Positions 5,946 through 7,045 of a stretch of 7,045 nt of DNA are shown in pieces (the first letter of the stretch is position 1; every line of letters begins with the position of its first letter). A program made the position numbers and the translations under genes. The DNA comes from an uncultured Caulobacteraceae bacterium (lineage in GTDB: Bacteria; Pseudomonadota; Alphaproteobacteria; Caulobacterales; Caulobacteraceae), in NCBI GenBank assembly GCA_903884915.1, contig CAISGS010000094.1, forward strand, positions 1 to 7,045, given 5' to 3'. Below the pieces are notes generated by a model, which worked only from the letters and a program-made list of their open reading frames with translations, ran no database searches and was not told the DNA's origin.

Positions 5946-7045
5946 AGCACAGCCTCTTCTAAGGCCGACACCAGAACGCCGGAAAGGCTCATATGGGCCG
6001 CCGCCTCGATGCGCATATGGACGATCTGTCCGATCAGATTGGCAGGTCCCTCCGCATGGACGGCCTGAAGATAGGGGCTGCGGCCCAAGATCTGGCCGGG
6101 GTGGCGCCCTTCGCGCTCGATCAAGACCGGGATGACCCGGCCGACCATCTCGGCGTTGAAGGCGCGCCGCTGCTCTTCCAAAAGACTGTTCAGGCGGGCC
6201 AGACGCTCATCCTTAACGGCCTCATCGACCTGAGCGCCCATATTGGAGGCGGGCGTTCCGGGTCGGCGGCTATATTTGAAGGTGAAGGCCGAGGCATAGC
6301 CGACAAGGCGGACCAGATCCAAGGTCGCCTCGAAATCGGCCTCGGTCTCGCCGGGGAAGCCGACAATAAAGTCACCCGACAGGGCAATATCGGGCCGGGC
6401 CTGCCGGATGCGGGCGATCAGGGCCACATAGTCTTCGGCCTTATGGTCGCGGTTCATCGCCTTGAGGATCCGGTCCGAACCCGACTGCACCGGCAGGTGC
6501 AGATAGGGCATCAGGGCCTCTTGTGTGCCATGGGCGGCAATCAGGGCCTCATCCATGTCGCGCGGATGGCTGGTGGTGTAGCGAATACGGTCCAGACCGG
6601 GGATGGCGGCCAGACGCTCAACCAGACCCGCAAGACCGCCCTCATCGCGCTCTGCCCCATAGGCATTGACGTTCTGACCCAGCAGTGTGACTTCGCGCAC
6701 ACCCTGCTCCGCCAGATTGGCCGCCTCGGCCAGCACGGCCTCCATCGGCCGCGAATATTCCGCGCCGCGCGTATAGGGCACCACACAGAAGGTGCAGAAC
6801 TTGTCGCAGCCCTCCTGCACGGTCAAAAAGGCGGTGACCCCGCCGGGCTGACGCGATTTGGGCAGGGCGTCGAACTTTTCATCAGCGGCAAAATCCGCTG
6901 CCAGCGCCTCGCCCGACGCGCGGTGGGCCCGCGCGATCATTTCGGGCAGACGGTGATAGGATTGGGGACCGAGCACGAAATCGACCGCCGTCTGGCGACG
7001 CATGATCTCGCTGCCCTCGGCCTGAGCCACGCAACCGGCAACGGC
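5942..7045 (-). CDS. miaB: tRNA-2-methylthio-N6-(dimethylallyl)adenosine synthase, C-terminal 367 residues (5' end outside window)
   Basis: MiaB is a radical-SAM methylthiotransferase that converts i6A37 to ms2i6A37 in tRNAs reading UNN codons, using two [4Fe-4S] clusters. The frame is open to the window edge; the first visible residues [11 protein letters not shown] carry the third cysteine of the N-terminal (UPF0004) cluster, so roughly 80-100 residues are missing. The radical-SAM motif CDKFCTFC follows at visible residues 80-87, then [10 protein letters not shown] (about 121-130), [10 protein letters not shown] (182-191) and [12 protein letters not shown] (223-234). The C-terminal 70 residues (about 295-362) look like a TRAM RNA-binding domain. 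The GTG at 7028-7030 is an internal valine codon in this conserved stretch, not a start. The related RimO and MtaB families share the fold, but the downstream phoH-ybeY-corC-lnt order supports MiaB. Its stop overlaps the phoH TTG start by 4 bp. Confidence 0.96.
   Translation of the reverse strand, partial: AVAGCVAQAEGSEIMRRQTAVDFVLGPQSYHRLPEMIARAHRASGEALAADFAADEKFDALPKSRQPGGVTAFLTVQEGCDKFCTFCVVPYTRGAEYSRPMEAVLAEAANLAEQGVREVTLLGQNVNAYGAERDEGGLAGLVERLAAIPGLDRIRYTTSHPRDMDEALIAAHGTQEALMPYLHLPVQSGSDRILKAMNRDHKAEDYVALIARIRQARPDIALSGDFIVGFPGETEADFEATLDLVRLVGYASAFTFKYSRRPGTPASNMGAQVDEAVKDERLARLNSLLEEQRRAFNAEMVGRVIPVLIEREGRHPGQILGRSPYLQAVHAEGPANLIGQIVHMRIEAAAHMSLSGVLVSALEEAVL
5953..5958 (-). promoter_or_regulatory. 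Shine-Dalgarno site supporting the TTG start of phoH
   Basis: On the minus strand this reads AAGAGG and lies within the last codons of miaB, 7 nt before the TTG at 5943-5945. Its position supports the rare TTG initiation codon and coupling of phoH translation to miaB. Confidence 0.65.

Noticed and set aside
5274..6068. Plus-strand open frame (264 codons) opposite phoH and the end of miaB
   Set aside because: It is antisense to conserved PhoH motifs, has low-complexity His/Gln/Gly-rich content and no recognisable domain, so it is a shadow frame.
1..7045. Mobile element, CRISPR array, phage or defence system
   Set aside because: I found no transposase, integrase, long terminal repeats, spaced repeats or nuclease/toxin modules; every gene is a conserved chromosomal one with intact synteny.

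Overview
The window carries a dense block of conserved housekeeping genes, all on the minus strand. Read in the direction of transcription (right to left) the order is miaB (5' end cut off), a phoH/ybeZ-type ATPase gene, ybeY, corC/ybeX, lnt, an XRE-family regulator, metK and trmB (3' end cut off). The gene content, the high GC of the core genes, and the placement of an XRE regulator between lnt and metK point to an alphaproteobacterium. The protein sequences feel closest to Caulobacterales, but that is an impression and not a search result. The miaB-ybeZ-ybeY-ybeX-lnt order is the same as in Escherichia coli. The lnt-regulator-metK-trmB extension is the arrangement I know from rhizobia, where lnt is called actA and the regulator phrR.

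Layout. Positions 5942-7045 hold the C-terminal 367 residues of MiaB. Positions 3591-5945 hold phoH, ybeY, corC and lnt, which overlap or nearly touch (junctions of 4 bp overlap, 2 bp gap, 14 bp overlap, 4 bp overlap), so one polycistronic message with translational coupling is very likely. A 63 bp gap follows, then a visibly AT-richer XRE-type regulator gene at 1453-1920. A 137 bp gap (1316-1452) precedes metK. It holds the only clear regulatory architecture in the window: a 20 bp near-perfect palindrome inside a plausible sigma-70-type promoter, followed by a leader that could fold into a hairpin or pseudoknot. metK occupies 119-1315 and trmB starts 17 bp after it.

How the genes fit together. 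YbeY matures and polices rRNA/ribosomes; the PhoH/YbeZ ATPase and CorC/YbeX are its usual operon partners. Lnt finishes lipoprotein acylation in the inner membrane. MiaB (radical SAM methylthiotransferase) and TrmB (tRNA m7G46 methyltransferase) both consume S-adenosylmethionine, which MetK makes, so the outer ends of the block share a SAM theme.

I see no mobile element, CRISPR array, rRNA or tRNA gene, integrase or defence system here. No gap between genes exceeds 137 bp. The most interesting part is the metK promoter/operator/leader, not a new gene system.
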